Part shown: in pieces, positions 5,103-5,506 of the stretch | Numbering within the stretch: the stretch's first letter is position 1 | Layout of the letters: the number at the start of each line of letters is the position of its first letter | Assembly: GCA_025363495.1 (NCBI GenBank) | Contig: JANYDR010000263.1 | Location: 1 to 5,506 of the forward strand | Direction: 5' to 3' | Length of the DNA stretch: 5,506 nucleotides | Source: Cyclobacteriaceae bacterium | GTDB taxonomy: Bacteria > Bacteroidota > Bacteroidia > Cytophagales > Cyclobacteriaceae | Made by a program: the position numbers and the translations under genes | Notes under the pieces: generated by a model | Seen by the model: the letters and a program-made list of their open reading frames with translations, nothing else | Told to the model about the DNA's origin: nothing | Database searches by the model: none

Positions 5103-5506
5103 CTAGTGTACTAAATCAAATTCACGGATCTCTTTATTCAGACTCAACAGATAATCAATATCATCGTAACCATTGATCATGCAGGTTTTCTTATAGAGAT
5201 TGATCTCAAAATTCTCAGATACTCCGTTTATCGAAACAGTTTGCTTTTCAAGATCAACAATGACTTCCGTTTTTGGATTTTTCTGAATCAACTCAAATGC
5301 ATTTTTCAAAAACGAATCTGACACCACCACCGGGAGCAATCCGTTATTTAGGGCGTTTCCTTTAAAGATGTCAGCAAAGAAGCTGGAAATCACTACACGA
5401 AATCCAAAATCAAAAATTGCCCACGCTGCATGCTCGCGACTGCTTCCACAGCCAAAATTCTTTCCTCCAATCAAAACTTTTCCAGAGTATACTCCGGTGT
5501 TCAATA
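5103..5506 (-). CDS. leuD: 3-isopropylmalate dehydratase small subunit, C-terminal part (runs off right edge)
   Basis: LeuD pairs with the iron-sulfur subunit LeuC to isomerise 2- to 3-isopropylmalate. The visible 133 residues contain KNFGCGSSREHAAWA (about 15-29), the swivel-domain signature with the active-site SSREH loop, then FGFRVVISSFFADIF and NNGLLPVVV, and end NGYDDIDYLL...FDLVH with TAG at 5105-5103. The first complete codon at the edge is TTG (5504-5502). It is an internal Leu codon rather than the start, because LeuD proteins normally carry roughly 60 more residues before the NFGCGSSREH motif. leuB follows after 2 nt. leuC is expected just beyond the right edge. Confidence 0.95.
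   Translation of the reverse strand, partial: LNTGVYSGKVLIGGKNFGCGSSREHAAWAIFDFGFRVVISSFFADIFKGNALNNGLLPVVVSDSFLKNAFELIQKNPKTEVIVDLEKQTVSINGVSENFEINLYKKTCMINGYDDIDYLLSLNKEIREFDLVH

Noticed and set aside
5502..5504. TTG as the start codon of leuD
   Set aside because: It is an internal Leu codon at the window edge; the conserved N-terminal part of LeuD is missing, so the gene continues to the right.

Overview
The window looks like a chromosomal segment of a Bacteroidota bacterium, probably Cytophagales-like; the lineage is inferred. The clues are a Bacteroidetes-type promoter (TTG, 20 nt, TAACTTTG), almost no Shine-Dalgarno sequences, moderate GC, a small lipoprotein of a Bacteroidetes-typical kind, and a 387-residue LeuA without a regulatory domain.

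Layout. Positions 1-1336 (minus strand) hold the 5' end of an aromatic amino acid operon: a leader peptide, an attenuator, pheA (prephenate dehydratase) and the start of a class I/II aminotransferase that runs off the left edge. Positions 1337-1657 hold a small hairpin, a 126-bp nested palindrome (1469-1594) and the promoter of the only rightward gene. Positions 1658-2098 (plus) encode a small alpha-helical lipoprotein. Positions 2213-5506 (minus) hold the end of a leucine operon, leuD (partial)-leuB-leuA, followed by a small SET-domain methyltransferase gene.

Main discovery. Upstream of pheA there is a complete transcription attenuator that ordinary gene calling misses. A 23-codon ORF (1336-1265, minus) encodes a peptide starting MSNKR followed by four alternating Phe-Tyr pairs. 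Then come a short 1:2 hairpin, an antiterminator pairing, and a strong intrinsic terminator (stem TCCCGG/CCGGGA plus nine T) ending only 15 nt before the pheA ATG. No other minus-strand gene lies upstream for this terminator to serve. The alternating FY run suggests that the operon senses charging of both tRNA-Phe and tRNA-Tyr. That fits an operon able to make both amino acids from prephenate.

Second theme. Nearly every intergenic gap carries a different repeat: a nested palindrome (1469-1594), an octamer tract (2181-2212), a palindrome with 24-bp arms built on an 8-bp period (2704-2768), and a heptamer tract just before leuA (3953-3987). The genes themselves are largely ordinary. LeuB and LeuA keep all expected catalytic residues. 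LeuA lacks the C-terminal leucine-binding domain, and PheA has an altered ESRP motif in its ACT domain, so both may differ from the textbook enzymes in feedback control.
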